Shown here: positions 1 through 8,867 of the stretch, in pieces
Numbering within the stretch: the first letter of the stretch is position 1
How the letters are laid out: each line of letters begins with the position of its first letter
From: Actinokineospora baliensis
GTDB taxonomy: Bacteria; Actinomycetota; Actinomycetes; Mycobacteriales; Pseudonocardiaceae
Direction: 5' to 3'
NCBI RefSeq assembly: GCF_016907695.1
Contig: NZ_JAFBCK010000001.1
Coordinates: 3,754,501 to 3,818,500 of the forward strand
DNA length: 64,000 nt
Translations under genes and position numbers: made by a program
Notes under the pieces: model-generated
What the model was told of the DNA's origin: nothing
Databases searched by the model: none
The model's input: the letters and a program-made list of their open reading frames with translations, nothing else

Positions 1-3
1 TCT

Positions 4-354
4 ATGGCTGATGCTCAGGTGCTGCGGTGCGAGGTGTTGTCCGTGGACGATGGCGAGATCGTTTCGACGGGGGATGGGGACTACACGCTCTATAGGCACG
101 TCGTCGCGTGTCCTGGGGGGTATCCGGGGGCCTACGCGGTGGACAGTCGCCATACGGGGGTGGTGGATCTGTTGGTGGACCCTGAACGCGAAGACACCCC
201 TGAGGATCTCAGGGGTGCCGACGTGCTCGCGACTGTGGCGTTGTGGGGTGGGGCGCCGACGACCGGGTTGTTCTTCGTGGTCAGCCTTGGTCGGGCCGTT
301 TACTGGTTCAGGACTTCCGGGCCTTCTTCTCGCGGACCCGCACCGAGATCCTGA
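4..354 (+). CDS. Hypothetical protein, possibly 5'-truncated by the window edge
   Basis: A 116-residue reading frame starts at an ATG four bases into the window, so a start further upstream cannot be excluded. I do not recognise the family. The product is acidic and soluble-looking, with no signal peptide or membrane segment, and ends in a Ser/Pro/Arg-rich tail. It runs convergently into der and overlaps its 3' end by 47 bases, so the last 16 or so codons sit on der coding sequence and the tail may be read-through rather than conserved protein. Codon use (G/C at third positions) fits a real gene for the first 100 residues. Confidence 0.5.
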   Translation: MADAQVLRCEVLSVDDGEIVSTGDGDYTLYRHVVACPGGYPGAYAVDSRHTGVVDLLVDPEREDTPEDLRGADVLATVALWGGAPTTGLFFVVSLGRAVYWFRTSGPSSRGPAPRS

Positions 355-1738
355 CCGGGCTGCCGGTGAAGCCGAACTGCTCGCGCAGCTTGCGCTCGAT
401 GAACCTGCGGTAGCCCGCCTCGAGGAATCCGCTGGTGAACAGGACGAACGTCGGCGGGCGGGTCTGGGCCTGGGTCGCGAAGAGGACCTTGGGCTGCTTG
501 CCGCCGCGCACCGGCGGCGGGGTGGCCGCGATGAGGTCGGAGAGCCAGGAGTTGAGGTGACCGGTGGAGATCCGCTGGTCCCACGAGTCCAGGGCGGTCC
601 GCAGGGCGGGGGCCAGCTTGCGGACCGAACGGCCGGTCAGCGCGGAGACGTTGATCTTGTCGGCCCAGGGGACCCGGACCAGGCCGCGGTCGAGCTCGCG
701 GTCGAGCTGGTGGCGGCGGTCCTCGTCGACCAGGTCCCACTTGTTGAACGCCAGCACGCACGCCCGGCCCGTCTCCACCACCATCGACAGCACCCGCAGG
801 TCCTGCTCGGCGATGGGTTCGGACGCGTCGAGTAGCACGATGGCGACCTCGGCCGACTCGATCGCCGCCTTGGTGCGCAGCGAGGCGTAGTACTCGGTGC
901 CGCTGGCGAAGTTGACCCTCTTACGCAGCCCCGCGGTGTCGACAAAGCGCCAAATCTGGTCGTCCAGCTCCACCAGGGAGTCGACCGGGTCGACTGTGGT
1001 GCCCGCCACGGAGTCGACCACCGCGCGGTTCTCGCCGGTGAGGCGGTTCAGCAGGCTGGACTTGCCCACGTTCGGCTTGCCCACCAGCGCCACGCGGCGG
1101 GGGCCGCCCCGGACGCCGAAGTTCTCGCGCGGGGTCTCGGGCAGGGCCGCGAGGATCGCGTCGAGCAGGTCACCGGAGTTGCGCCCGTGTAGTGCGCTGA
1201 CCGGGAACGGCTCACCCAGGCCCAGCGACCATAGAGACGCGGTGTCGGCCAAGAGGCGCTCGTCGTCGACCTTGTTCGCGACCAGGATCACAGGGCTCTT
1301 AGACCGCCGCAGGACCTTGGCGACAGCCTCGTCCGTCGAGGTAGCGCCAACGGTCGCGTCGACCACCACGACCACCGCGTCCGAGTTCGCCATCGCGTAC
1401 TCGGCCTGGGCCGCGATGGCGCGCGGCAGGCCGTCCAGGCCGGGCTCCCAGCCACCCGTGTCGAGCACGGTGAACCGGCGCCCGTTCCACAGCGCGTCGT
1501 AGGCGACCCGGTCCCGGGTGACCCCCGGGATGTCCTGCACCACGGCCTCGCGGCGGCCCAGGATGCGGTTCACCAGGGTCGACTTGCCCACGTTGGGCCT
1601 GCCGACCACGGCCAGCACCGGCTGCGCCACCGCCGGGTCCGCGTCGCCCTCGGCCAGGGAGTCGACCTCGGCCCATTCGGACTCGTCGGACCAGGTCCCG
1701 TCCAGGGCGTCCTCGTAGGTCCCATCAAGCTCAGTCAT
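308..1738 (-). CDS. der: Ribosome-assembly GTPase Der (EngA)
   Basis: Der is an essential tandem GTPase that acts in maturation of the 50S ribosomal subunit. The 476-residue product has an acidic N-terminal extension of about 35 residues, typical of actinobacterial homologues. Two G domains follow, with P-loops GRPNVGKS (near residue 45) and GKPNVGKS (near residue 215), each with DTGGW/DTAGL switch motifs and NKVD/NKWD specificity motifs, and then a C-terminal KH-like domain. The ATG start overlaps the stop of the upstream acyltransferase gene as ATGA, so translation is probably coupled. Gene order cmk-plsC-der is common in actinobacteria. Identification is secure. Confidence 0.97.
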   Translation of the reverse strand: MTELDGTYEDALDGTWSDESEWAEVDSLAEGDADPAVAQPVLAVVGRPNVGKSTLVNRILGRREAVVQDIPGVTRDRVAYDALWNGRRFTVLDTGGWEPGLDGLPRAIAAQAEYAMANSDAVVVVVDATVGATSTDEAVAKVLRRSKSPVILVANKVDDERLLADTASLWSLGLGEPFPVSALHGRNSGDLLDAILAALPETPRENFGVRGGPRRVALVGKPNVGKSSLLNRLTGENRAVVDSVAGTTVDPVDSLVELDDQIWRFVDTAGLRKRVNFASGTEYYASLRTKAAIESAEVAIVLLDASEPIAEQDLRVLSMVVETGRACVLAFNKWDLVDEDRRHQLDRELDRGLVRVPWADKINVSALTGRSVRKLAPALRTALDSWDQRISTGHLNSWLSDLIAATPPPVRGGKQPKVLFATQAQTRPPTFVLFTSGFLEAGYRRFIERKLREQFGFTGSPVRISVRVREKKARKS

Positions 1739-2376
1739 GACCCCGTCTTCCGTGCAACATCGAGTTCTCGGACCAGGTCCGCCAAGCGGACCCGGATCTC
1801 TTCGGTGGCCGAGGCGAGCCCGGCACGTCCTTTGCCCACCGCGAGCGTGAACGGCGCGCCCACCAGTACGTCCACCGGGGGCCTGAACCGCCGTCCACCC
1901 CCCTCTGGCCTGCGGGTACCCCGGGTGGCGATCGGCAGCACCACCGCGCCGGTCGTCCGGACCAGCCACGCCGCGCCCTGCTCGGCGGCGGCGACGTCGC
2001 CAGCGCCGCGGGTGCCTTCCGGGAAGATCCCGACCAGCCCGCCTTCGCGGAGGATGCCGACCGCGACCGTAAGAGGGGTCCGGTCGACCTCGCCCCGGCG
2101 CACCGGGATCTGGCCTATAGCGCGCAGGCCCCAGCCCGCGGCGCCGCGGAACAGTTCGTCCTTGACCAGGAACACCGACCGCCGCGGCAGCATTCCGAAG
2201 ATCAGCTGTGGCTCCAGCATCGAGCTGTGGTTGGCGACCAGCACCACCGGGCCGGTGCGCGGGACCCTGGCCAGGCCGTCGACGCGCAGCCGCAGCGCGG
2301 GGCGGAAGACGACCTTGCCGATCAGTCGGCACAGGTCGTGCAGCCAGGGCTTGGCCCCGGCGGGCAGGTGGGTCAC
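1735..2376 (-). CDS. plsC: 1-acyl-sn-glycerol-3-phosphate acyltransferase (PlsC family)
   Basis: A 213-residue membrane-associated acyltransferase that would acylate lysophosphatidic acid to phosphatidic acid in phospholipid synthesis. The family block I reads NHSSMLEP, followed by a substrate-binding FPEGTR motif and a later P-rich strand. The usual catalytic HX4D has Glu in place of Asp (H-SSML-E; the codon is GAG), a conservative change that deserves a check. The GTG start overlaps the cmk stop (GTGA) and the stop overlaps the der start, so cmk, this gene and der form one translationally coupled operon. The exact acyl acceptor is inferred from the family only. Confidence 0.88.
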   Translation of the reverse strand: MTHLPAGAKPWLHDLCRLIGKVVFRPALRLRVDGLARVPRTGPVVLVANHSSMLEPQLIFGMLPRRSVFLVKDELFRGAAGWGLRAIGQIPVRRGEVDRTPLTVAVGILREGGLVGIFPEGTRGAGDVAAAEQGAAWLVRTTGAVVLPIATRGTRRPEGGGRRFRPPVDVLVGAPFTLAVGKGRAGLASATEEIRVRLADLVRELDVARKTGS

Positions 2377-3095
2377 CGGGTCGCCGCCACGTCGCGCAGG
2401 CCCCGCTCGCCGACCATCGACAGCAGCCGCTCCAGCACGCCGTCGACGTCCAGGTCGGTCGTGTCGACCTCGACCGCGTCGACCGCGGGGCGCAGCGGGG
2501 ACGCCGCCCGGGTGGAGTCCAGCAGGTCGCGGCGCTGCACGTCGGCCAGGGTGGCGTCCACAGTGGAGCTGCGGCCTGCCGCGCCGTCCTGGGCGGTGCG
2601 GCGCGCGGCGCGGGCGTCGGCCGAGGCGGTCAGGTAGACCTTGAGCCCGGCGTCGGGGACCACCACGGTGCCGATGTCGCGGCCCTCGACCACGATGCCG
2701 CCCAACCGCCCCTTGGCCTCGCTGATGATTCGGCGCTGGGTCGCCACCAGCAGCTCCCGCACCTTCGGCACCGCCGAGACGGCCGACACGGCGCGGGTCA
2801 CCTCGGGGCCGCGGATCTCGGCCGACACGTCCTCGTCGCCCAGCCGCACGTCGGCCGAACCCGGGTCGGTGCCGATGCGCAGGTCGGCGGTCTCCGCGCA
2901 GCGCAGCACGGCGGCGCCGTCCTCCTGGTCGACGCCCGCGCGCAGCACCGCCAGCGTCACCGCCCGGTACATGGCGCCGGTGTCGAGGTAGGCGGCGCCG
3001 AGAGCCGTGGCCAGCCCGCGGGCGACGGTGGACTTGCCGGTGCCAGACGGGCCGTCCAACGCGACGACGCCCCGCAGCTCACCCTGTCCCACCAC
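2373..3095 (-). CDS. cmk: Cytidylate kinase
   Basis: Cmk phosphorylates CMP and dCMP to the diphosphates in pyrimidine salvage. The 240-residue product begins with the P-loop GPSGTGKST near residue 15, followed by [10 protein letters not shown], the CMP-binding segment, and later the [11 protein letters not shown] motif typical of bacterial CMP kinases. Length is normal for the family. The GTG start is chosen because it lies just before the conserved N-terminal strand; an overlapping ATG lies in another frame. It is the first gene of the cmk-plsC-der operon and is divergent from the sugar isomerase gene. Confidence 0.96.
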   Translation of the reverse strand: MVGQGELRGVVALDGPSGTGKSTVARGLATALGAAYLDTGAMYRAVTLAVLRAGVDQEDGAAVLRCAETADLRIGTDPGSADVRLGDEDVSAEIRGPEVTRAVSAVSAVPKVRELLVATQRRIISEAKGRLGGIVVEGRDIGTVVVPDAGLKVYLTASADARAARRTAQDGAAGRSSTVDATLADVQRRDLLDSTRAASPLRPAVDAVEVDTTDLDVDGVLERLLSMVGERGLRDVAATR

Positions 3096-3233
3096 ATGCT
3101 CCTTCAGCTCGCCTGGCCGACCTTTGGCGCACCATTCTGCCTGGCCGTGTTCGTGTGACCTGGACTAGGGGCTTCGATGTGCCGGGATCCACGACAGAAT
3201 GGGCGGACATCCCCCGAGTGTGAGGACGTGCCT

Positions 3234-4406
3234 GTGACCGATCCCACCTGGCTCGCGGCCCAGCGGCGCGCCCTCGTCACCTTCGCCGCCAAGGCCGCTG
3301 ACCCTGCGGGGGGCTTCGGTTGGTTGGACGCGGAGGGTGGGCGGGTCGCCGAGCAGCCCGTGGCCACGTGGATCACCGCGCGCATGACGCACGTCTTCTC
3401 GCTGGAGGACGGCCTGGGTGACCCGGCCGCGGCGGCCCTGGCTGACCATGGCATCGCTGCGCTCAAGGGACGCCTGCACGACGATGAGCACGGAGGCTGG
3501 TACTCGTCGGTGGCCGACACGACCAAGGCCGCCTACGAGCACTCCTTCGTCCTACTCGCGGCTTGTAGTGCCTACGCCGCTGGGCGGCCGGGGGCGCAAG
3601 AGTTGCTCACGGAGGCTCTAGAGGTAATCGAGACGCGGTTCTGGGACGGCGAGATAGGCCTACCGTTCGAGAGTTGGGACCGCACGTGGTCGACGACAGA
3701 GGCGTACCGCGGAGCCAACAGCACGATGCATTTCGTCGAGGCGTTCCTGGCGGCAGGCGACGTCACCGGCGATAAGAGGTGGCACGAGCGTGCTCTAGGC
3801 CTAGCCGAACGGATCGTGCACGTCACCGCGGCAGCGCACGGTTGGCGCATCCCCGAGCACTTCACCGAAGACTGGCGTCCCGACCTCAACTACAACCACT
3901 CCAACCCAAGGCACCCCTTCCGCCCCTTCGGCTCCACCATCGGCCATTGGCTCGAATGGGCTCGCCTATTGCTGCACCTGGAGGCCGCCCTAGGCGAGGA
4001 AGCCCCCTCATGGCTGCTGCCCGACGCCCGCGCCCTCTTCGACTCCTCAGTCCGCCGCGGCTGGGGCGTGGACGGCTACCTGGGCTTCGTCTACACCCTC
4101 GACTGGGACGACCTACCCGTAGTCCGCGAGCGGATGCACTGGGTAATCGCCGAAGCCGTCATGGCCGCCTCCGCCCTCCACACCCGCACCGGCGAAGACC
4201 CCTACGCCGACTGGTACGCCACCTTCTGGGAGTACGCCCGCAAGCGCCACATCGACCCCATCGGCGGCTGGCGGCACGAACTGGCTCCCGATGGCAGCCC
4301 GTCGGCGGGGGTGTGGGCGGGGAAGCCTGATACGTATCACGCTTACCAGGCCACCCTGTTCCCCGTGCTTCCTCTTACCCCTGCGGCTGCCCTGGCCGTC
4401 CGCTGA
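3234..4406 (+). CDS. AGE-family sugar epimerase/isomerase (N-acylglucosamine 2-epimerase fold)
   Basis: The 390-residue product belongs to the N-acylglucosamine 2-epimerase/mannose isomerase/YihS superfamily, an (alpha/alpha)6-barrel that interconverts aldoses and ketoses or 2-epimers using histidine acid-base residues. Typical segments are visible: THVFSLE early on, EHSFVLLA, ANSTMHFVEAFL, the HPFRPFGSTIGHWLEWARLLL stretch containing the conserved HWLEWARL, and KPDTYHAYQA near the C-terminus. A longer in-frame start exists at 3177, but the GTG at 3234 is preferred because the family begins near this point and an AGGA-like site precedes it. It stands alone, so the substrate is unknown; aldose-ketose isomerisation (mannose or sulfoquinovose type) is plausible. 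Confidence 0.85.
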   Translation: MTDPTWLAAQRRALVTFAAKAADPAGGFGWLDAEGGRVAEQPVATWITARMTHVFSLEDGLGDPAAAALADHGIAALKGRLHDDEHGGWYSSVADTTKAAYEHSFVLLAACSAYAAGRPGAQELLTEALEVIETRFWDGEIGLPFESWDRTWSTTEAYRGANSTMHFVEAFLAAGDVTGDKRWHERALGLAERIVHVTAAAHGWRIPEHFTEDWRPDLNYNHSNPRHPFRPFGSTIGHWLEWARLLLHLEAALGEEAPSWLLPDARALFDSSVRRGWGVDGYLGFVYTLDWDDLPVVRERMHWVIAEAVMAASALHTRTGEDPYADWYATFWEYARKRHIDPIGGWRHELAPDGSPSAGVWAGKPDTYHAYQATLFPVLPLTPAAALAVR

Positions 4407-4479
4407 CGGGCGGAATTGCTTGACAGCAAAGGGAAATCAATCGTAGACGGCACACCAGCCACGCTCCTAGGGTCGGATC

Positions 4480-6021
4480 ATGAAACGGGTCTGGGTGGCG
4501 TTGGGCGCGGTGGTGTTGGCCGTGGGCGGGGTCGGGGTGGTGCCCGCGGCGGCGGAGGTCGGGCGGCCGGGGGTGGTGTGGGGGGAGTGCCCACCGGATC
4601 CGGGGCCGGGGCCTCGGCTGCGGTGCGCGGAACTGGAGGTGCCGCTGGACTACCGGGCGCCAGGGGGGAAGAAGATCAAGCTGACGATCTCGCGGTTGGC
4701 GTCGGCCAAACCGGGGTTGCGGCGGGGGGTGCTGCTGCACAATGGCGGTGGGCCGGGGGAGCCCAGTTTGTTCTTGCCGAGCCGGTACGCGTTGGCGTAT
4801 TCGACGGAGGTCTTGCAGCGGTACGACCTCATCGGGTTCGATCCGAGAGGGGTGGGCTACAGCACGCCGATCACCTGTGGGCGGTCGCCGGAGGAATTGC
4901 CCAATGAATGGGTGCTGCCCTTCCCGGCGCCGGACGGGTCGATCGCGGGCAATGTTCGGTTCGCCGGAGAACTGGCGGCGGATTGCCTGACCGGCGACGT
5001 GGTGCGGCAGGTGACGACGGCGAACACGGCTCGGGACATGGATCGCATCCGGATCGCCCTGGGGGAGCGGAAGATCTCCTACTCCAGCGGTTCTTACGGC
5101 AGCTACCTCGGCGCGGTGTACGCGTCCTTGTTCCCCGAGCGCACGGATCGGATCGTCCTCGACTCCAATGTGGACCCGAACCGGGTGTGGCACCGGCAGT
5201 GGTCCTTGTGGGACAGCGGCGCCGAAGCGCGGTTCCGCGATTTCGCCGCGTGGGCGGTGCGGCAGGGCGGTTTCGGGACCACCGAGGCCGAGGTGCGGGC
5301 GAGGTTCCTCGCCCTGGCGGGCGAACTCGACCGGCGACCGGTGACGCACCCGGAGGCGGGGCCGGTCAACGGGAACCTGTTCCGGGCCATCCACCGCGCG
5401 TACTCCTACCACACGCTCTACTTCCCCGAACTCGGCGCGTGGTGGCACTTCCTCACCGGTGACGGCCCGCCCCCGGGGTGGGGTGAACCGCCGAACGTGC
5501 CCGGGATACCGAGGGACAACAGCACCGCGGTTCTGCTCGCGGTCACCTGCGGCGACGCCAACTGGCCGCGGGATCCGGGCGTGTACCAGAGGGAGGTCCT
5601 GGCCAATCGGGCGAAGTTCCCGATCCTCGGCGGGATGGGCGCCAACATCTGGCCGTGCGCTTTCTGGTCCGCACCCGTGGAACCCCCGGTGCGCGTCTCC
5701 GACCGAGGGCCTGCGAACATCCTGCTGCTGCAAACCAGGCGTGATCCAGCGACCCCTTACGCGGGCGCGCTGGGAATGCGCGCGGCACTGGGCGGACGCG
5801 CGCGCATGGTCACGGTGAACACCGGCAACCACGGCGCCTACGACCCGAGCACGCCGTCGTGCGCGGTCACCGAGGCGCACCGGTTCCTGGTCACCGGGGT
5901 GCTGCCGCGCCGCGACCTGGCGTGTGAACCCGACGCGCCCGGTACCGGGGGAGTTCGGGCGCCTTTGTCCGTATCCCCACTTTCGGACGGTGTGCGGCAA
6001 ATCGGATATATCTGGCCATAG
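4480..6021 (+). CDS. Secreted alpha/beta hydrolase, tripeptidyl aminopeptidase-like
   Basis: A 513-residue exported protein with a signal peptide of about 25 residues ending in PAAA|E. It resembles the Streptomyces SlpD/SlpE/tripeptidyl aminopeptidase family, which trims peptides outside the cell. The N-terminal part carries LEVPLDY and the oxyanion-hole stretch HNGGGPGEP, then YDLIGFDPRGVGYS. The nucleophile elbow reads S-G-S-Y-G where the family normally has G-x-S-x-G, so the first glycine is replaced by serine. The acid (DPATPY) and histidine (GNHGAY) regions and paired cysteines are present. It is monocistronic, between the isomerase and the S1 protease. The true substrate is not known. 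Confidence 0.82.
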   Translation: MKRVWVALGAVVLAVGGVGVVPAAAEVGRPGVVWGECPPDPGPGPRLRCAELEVPLDYRAPGGKKIKLTISRLASAKPGLRRGVLLHNGGGPGEPSLFLPSRYALAYSTEVLQRYDLIGFDPRGVGYSTPITCGRSPEELPNEWVLPFPAPDGSIAGNVRFAGELAADCLTGDVVRQVTTANTARDMDRIRIALGERKISYSSGSYGSYLGAVYASLFPERTDRIVLDSNVDPNRVWHRQWSLWDSGAEARFRDFAAWAVRQGGFGTTEAEVRARFLALAGELDRRPVTHPEAGPVNGNLFRAIHRAYSYHTLYFPELGAWWHFLTGDGPPPGWGEPPNVPGIPRDNSTAVLLAVTCGDANWPRDPGVYQREVLANRAKFPILGGMGANIWPCAFWSAPVEPPVRVSDRGPANILLLQTRRDPATPYAGALGMRAALGGRARMVTVNTGNHGAYDPSTPSCAVTEAHRFLVTGVLPRRDLACEPDAPGTGGVRAPLSVSPLSDGVRQIGYIWP

Positions 6022-6203
6022 AGCGGGGCGATAGGTTTGGTGGCATGTCTGGCTAACTGGGAAAAATCATCCCATGTTCTGGTATTGCCGGGGTTGCGGG
6101 CGCATCACGAACGGGTGCATATTCGGTTGGCGAAATCGAGTCCCCTGGATTTCGCGCAGATAGCTGCCATATGTATTCGCCAACCCTGCATTGGAAGTCT
6201 CTT

Positions 6204-6917
6204 ATGCGCAGATTCCTCACCGCCCTGGCCGGGGCCGGTGTCGTGGTGCTCTCGGTCCTGGCCGGGACCGGTTCCTCCAACGCCGCCGAGCAGTCGCCCG
6301 CCATCATCGGCGGGCACAACGCGACCGAGACCTACTCGTGGATGGTGTCGCTGAGCAACGGCTGCGGCGGCAGCCTCGTCGCCCCGCAGTGGATCGTGAC
6401 CGCGAACCACTGCGGCAGCGCCACGCAGGGCCGGGTCGGCTCGACCAACAAGAACTCCGGTGGTGAACTGCTGCGCATCGACCGGCGGGTCACCAAGCCC
6501 GGTACCGACCTGACCCTGATGCACACCAGCACCGCCTCCCGGCAGGCCCCGGTCAGGATGGCCACCGCCAACCCGGCCGCCGGGTCCGCCGTTCGCCTGC
6601 TCGGGTGGGGCTGCCTGCGCTGGCCGTCCTGCTCGACGCCGACCACGCTGCAGGAGATCGACCTGACCATCCTGGCCAGCAGCCGCTGCGCCGCGGGTGG
6701 CGGCACCTCGACCGACGTCTGCGTCTCCGGTGACCGCACCCACTCCGCCTGCCACGGCGACTCCGGCGGTCCCGCCGTGGTCGGCACCCGCGGCAACTGG
6801 ACCCTCGTCGGGGAGACCCACGGGCCCGGTGACAACGGCGGCGAGTGCGCCACCTCCACCCTCTACACCGGGATCGCGGCCAACCTGAGCTGGATCCGGC
6901 AGCAGACCGGCACCTGA
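6204..6917 (+). CDS. Secreted trypsin-like serine protease (S1 family)
   Basis: A 237-residue secreted protease. A signal peptide (MRRFLTALAGAGVVVLSVL, cleaved after SNAA) leads into a very short propeptide and the mature start IIGGHNATE. The triad is visible as the His in TANHC, the Asp in the GTDLTLM segment and the Ser in GDSGGP. Six or more cysteines suit disulphides. The short pro-region suggests activation by another protease rather than streptogrisin-type self-processing. The ATG at 6204 is preferred over upstream 6171 because a GGAAG site lies 6 bases before it and it begins the signal peptide. A strong terminator follows. Confidence 0.9.
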   Translation: MRRFLTALAGAGVVVLSVLAGTGSSNAAEQSPAIIGGHNATETYSWMVSLSNGCGGSLVAPQWIVTANHCGSATQGRVGSTNKNSGGELLRIDRRVTKPGTDLTLMHTSTASRQAPVRMATANPAAGSAVRLLGWGCLRWPSCSTPTTLQEIDLTILASSRCAAGGGTSTDVCVSGDRTHSACHGDSGGPAVVGTRGNWTLVGETHGPGDNGGECATSTLYTGIAANLSWIRQQTGT

Positions 6918-6966
6918 GGTCACCGCGCTACCGCCACTTCAGCACGCGACAGGCGGTAGCCCGGAC

Positions 6967-7008
6967 GATCGGCGCACGCGGGCAGGACGGTGCCCGCGTG
7001 CGCCGATC
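6967..7008 (+). terminator. Perfect 18-bp stem terminator hairpin after the protease gene
   Basis: The arms at 6967-6984 and 6991-7008 are exact reverse complements (GATCGGCGCACGCGGGCA in the left arm) with a six-base GGACGG loop. It lies 50 bases after the protease stop. There is no U-tract, which is normal for high-GC actinobacterial intrinsic terminators. Confidence 0.8.
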
Positions 7009-7288
7009 TGCGTTCGTACTTGGTTGGGCGTGGGGTGGCGGCGTCCGCGGCGATGAGTTGGCTGCGCGACTCACGCGCCGGAGGGGCGGGTCAACCGGTG
7101 CCTTAGTCACCGCCTGCACCGCGTGCGCCGATCAGCCATTGCTCTCGGGACCGCGCGGGAGCTACCTGGATCGTGCCGAGACGGCGGCGTCTGCGGCGCC
7201 GGGTTTGGTCGAGCGATGCGCCTCGGTCACCGCCTGGCGCTATGTGTGTCGATCAGTCGTCTGGCCCCGGGGGCGCTGGTTGCGCGTC
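7009..7288. other. Non-coding gap with a decayed copy of the adjacent transposase-like gene's 3' end
   Basis: No convincing gene lies here. Bases about 7050-7122 resemble the 3' end of the neighbouring IS701-like gene (about 7275-7365): TTGGCTGCGCGACTCACGC against TTGGTTGCGCGTCTCATGC, then GTCAACCGGTG against GTAACTGGTG, then GTCACCGCCTGCACCGCG against GTCATCGCCAGGACCGCG. A further GCCTCGGTCACCGCC copy lies near 7220. The pattern suggests a duplicated and decayed fragment. I judged similarity by eye, so boundaries are approximate. Confidence 0.4.
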
Positions 7289-8437
7289 TCATGCGCTGCC
7301 GCGGCGTTGGTGGGGCAGGGTAACTGGTGCGCCGAGCGCCTCGGTCATCGCCAGGACCGCGTGGGCGGCGGAGGCGAGTGTCATGTGCCGGTGCCAACCG
7401 GCGAAGGAACGGCCGGTGAAGTCGCGCATGCCTGCTCGGTCGGCGAAGCGGGCTAGGTCGTGGTCGACCCTGGTGAGCAGTTCGCTCAGCCGCAGCAGGT
7501 CCGCCGCGCTCGCCCCGGTCTGGTCCGACAACCACAGTTGCTCGGGCCACGGGTGTCCGGCGGACCCGAAACCGAGCAGCACCAGTTCGTCTTGTCCCCC
7601 AGGAAGTCGTACCAGCGTTGACGCGGCCAGCAGCGGCCAGCGACCCGCCACGGGGCGGCGGGATTCGCGCACCGCCGCCATGATCTGCCTCGCCGCCAAC
7701 GGTTCGGTGCCCAGTCGGGTCGCGGGGTCCACGGCTGTCAACGGCTGTGTCGCGCTCACCCGCACCAGCAGCGGGGCTCCCGCGCCGCGTAATCGGGTCA
7801 CCGCGGCGGGCACGTCACCGACCCGCGCGTCGAGCACGACCGGCAACCGCGCCTGCCCCGCAACCCCCAGGTACGCCTCGATCCCGCACTCCAGCTCGGT
7901 TTCCGCGCGCACGCAGTCGGGGATCGCGGCCCGGTCGCGCCGCCCCGCGTCGGCGGCCCACGCCCGCGACAGGTGCAGCCGCCAGTCGACCGGGACCGCC
8001 ACCTCGTCGCCTACCGACCACACGCCCATCGCTCGTTGCGCGTTGAGGGTCTGCCCCAGATCGGGCGAGAAGTGCTTGTCGACACCGACGGAGTGCTTGC
8101 CCGCCTTGGGGATCAGCAGTGGTCGCACCACCAGCGCCCTCGGCCGCGCCACCCGCGCGACGTAGTCGGCCAGTGCCCGGCGGACCGGGACCGCCTCCCA
8201 GGTCGAGTCGCTGATGAAGTGGTGCAGGTACTGCTCGGTGGCCTGGTCGCCGATGGCGTGCGCGATGTTGCGGATCGACTTGCGCCCGGTGGCGCGCAGG
8301 AGCCCGTGCAGGTACTCCACCCCCTTGCGCCGCTGGTCGTGCCGGGGCAGCGAGGCGAACAGCGGCGCGCACAGCTCGTCGAGCACCGACTCATCCGCCA
8401 CGGCCGTGCGTTCGGCGACGTGACCCGCTGACGACAT
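7289..8437 (-). CDS. IS701-like DDE transposase homologue, probably a domesticated regulator
   Basis: The 382-residue product has the layout of IS701-family transposases: an N-terminal helical region, the GRKSIRNIA and QYLHHFISDSTW motifs, then the catalytic-core segments KAGKHSVGVDKH and VDWRLHLSRAW, and a later VVLDARVGD strand. In active family members the strand before KxGxxSVGV carries LDDTG with the first catalytic Asp. Here it reads VVRPLLIPKAG, so that Asp is missing, while the second-Asp strand is kept. No terminal inverted repeats or target duplication are visible. The ATG at 8437 has a strong AGGGGGAG site. It is divergent from phzC across 430 bases, which fits a DNA-binding regulator derived from a transposase. 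That role is inference. Confidence 0.72.
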   Translation of the reverse strand: MSSAGHVAERTAVADESVLDELCAPLFASLPRHDQRRKGVEYLHGLLRATGRKSIRNIAHAIGDQATEQYLHHFISDSTWEAVPVRRALADYVARVARPRALVVRPLLIPKAGKHSVGVDKHFSPDLGQTLNAQRAMGVWSVGDEVAVPVDWRLHLSRAWAADAGRRDRAAIPDCVRAETELECGIEAYLGVAGQARLPVVLDARVGDVPAAVTRLRGAGAPLLVRVSATQPLTAVDPATRLGTEPLAARQIMAAVRESRRPVAGRWPLLAASTLVRLPGGQDELVLLGFGSAGHPWPEQLWLSDQTGASAADLLRLSELLTRVDHDLARFADRAGMRDFTGRSFAGWHRHMTLASAAHAVLAMTEALGAPVTLPHQRRGSA

Positions 8438-8867
8438 GGACTCCCCCTGAACGTGGTGGTGGACCTCGGACAGCCTCCACCGTGGCCGGGAAACCAGGAC
8501 GTGCCTAGGTTTGTTGAACACCAACATCGGTCGCTGTGCGGTGGGCTGACGCCACCCCGCCCGCGCTGACCAGGCGCGGGCCAGGCCCCCGGCGCGGTCG
8601 GCTGTGTTCGGCGCACGCGCCCGTTCGGTCCAGCCGGTTGCCCTGGCCGGTGCCCGCACCGGCGGGATCCCGCCACCGCGCGGGGAGCGCTCCCGGGATC
8701 GGGCGGACCTGATGGAGTGCGCCGAACTTGACGGATCGATGTCCGATTCGTTGCCCCGACGCCGGGCGCGCCCGCACGATCGAGTGGTCGACCACGTGGT
8801 GTTCCGCCGCGCGGTGCCGCCGGGGGAACGGCGGTCGTGCCCCGCTCCTCCCGTGATTGGAGTCCCA
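8438..8867. promoter_or_regulatory. Divergent intergenic region with overlapping palindromes upstream of phzC
   Basis: This 430-base gap separates the transposase-like gene from phzC and must hold both promoters. Two perfect overlapping palindromes, GTGGTCGACCAC (8784-8795) and ACCACGTGGT (8791-8800), lie about 70 bases before the phzC start and are good operator candidates. A TTGACG hexamer occurs at about 8729 but I see no convincing -10 at proper spacing. The phzC ribosome site is GGAG at 8859-8862. Confidence 0.45.

Noticed and set aside
7289..8437. Active IS701 insertion sequence
   Set aside because: No terminal inverted repeats or target duplication can be seen and the first catalytic Asp is missing.
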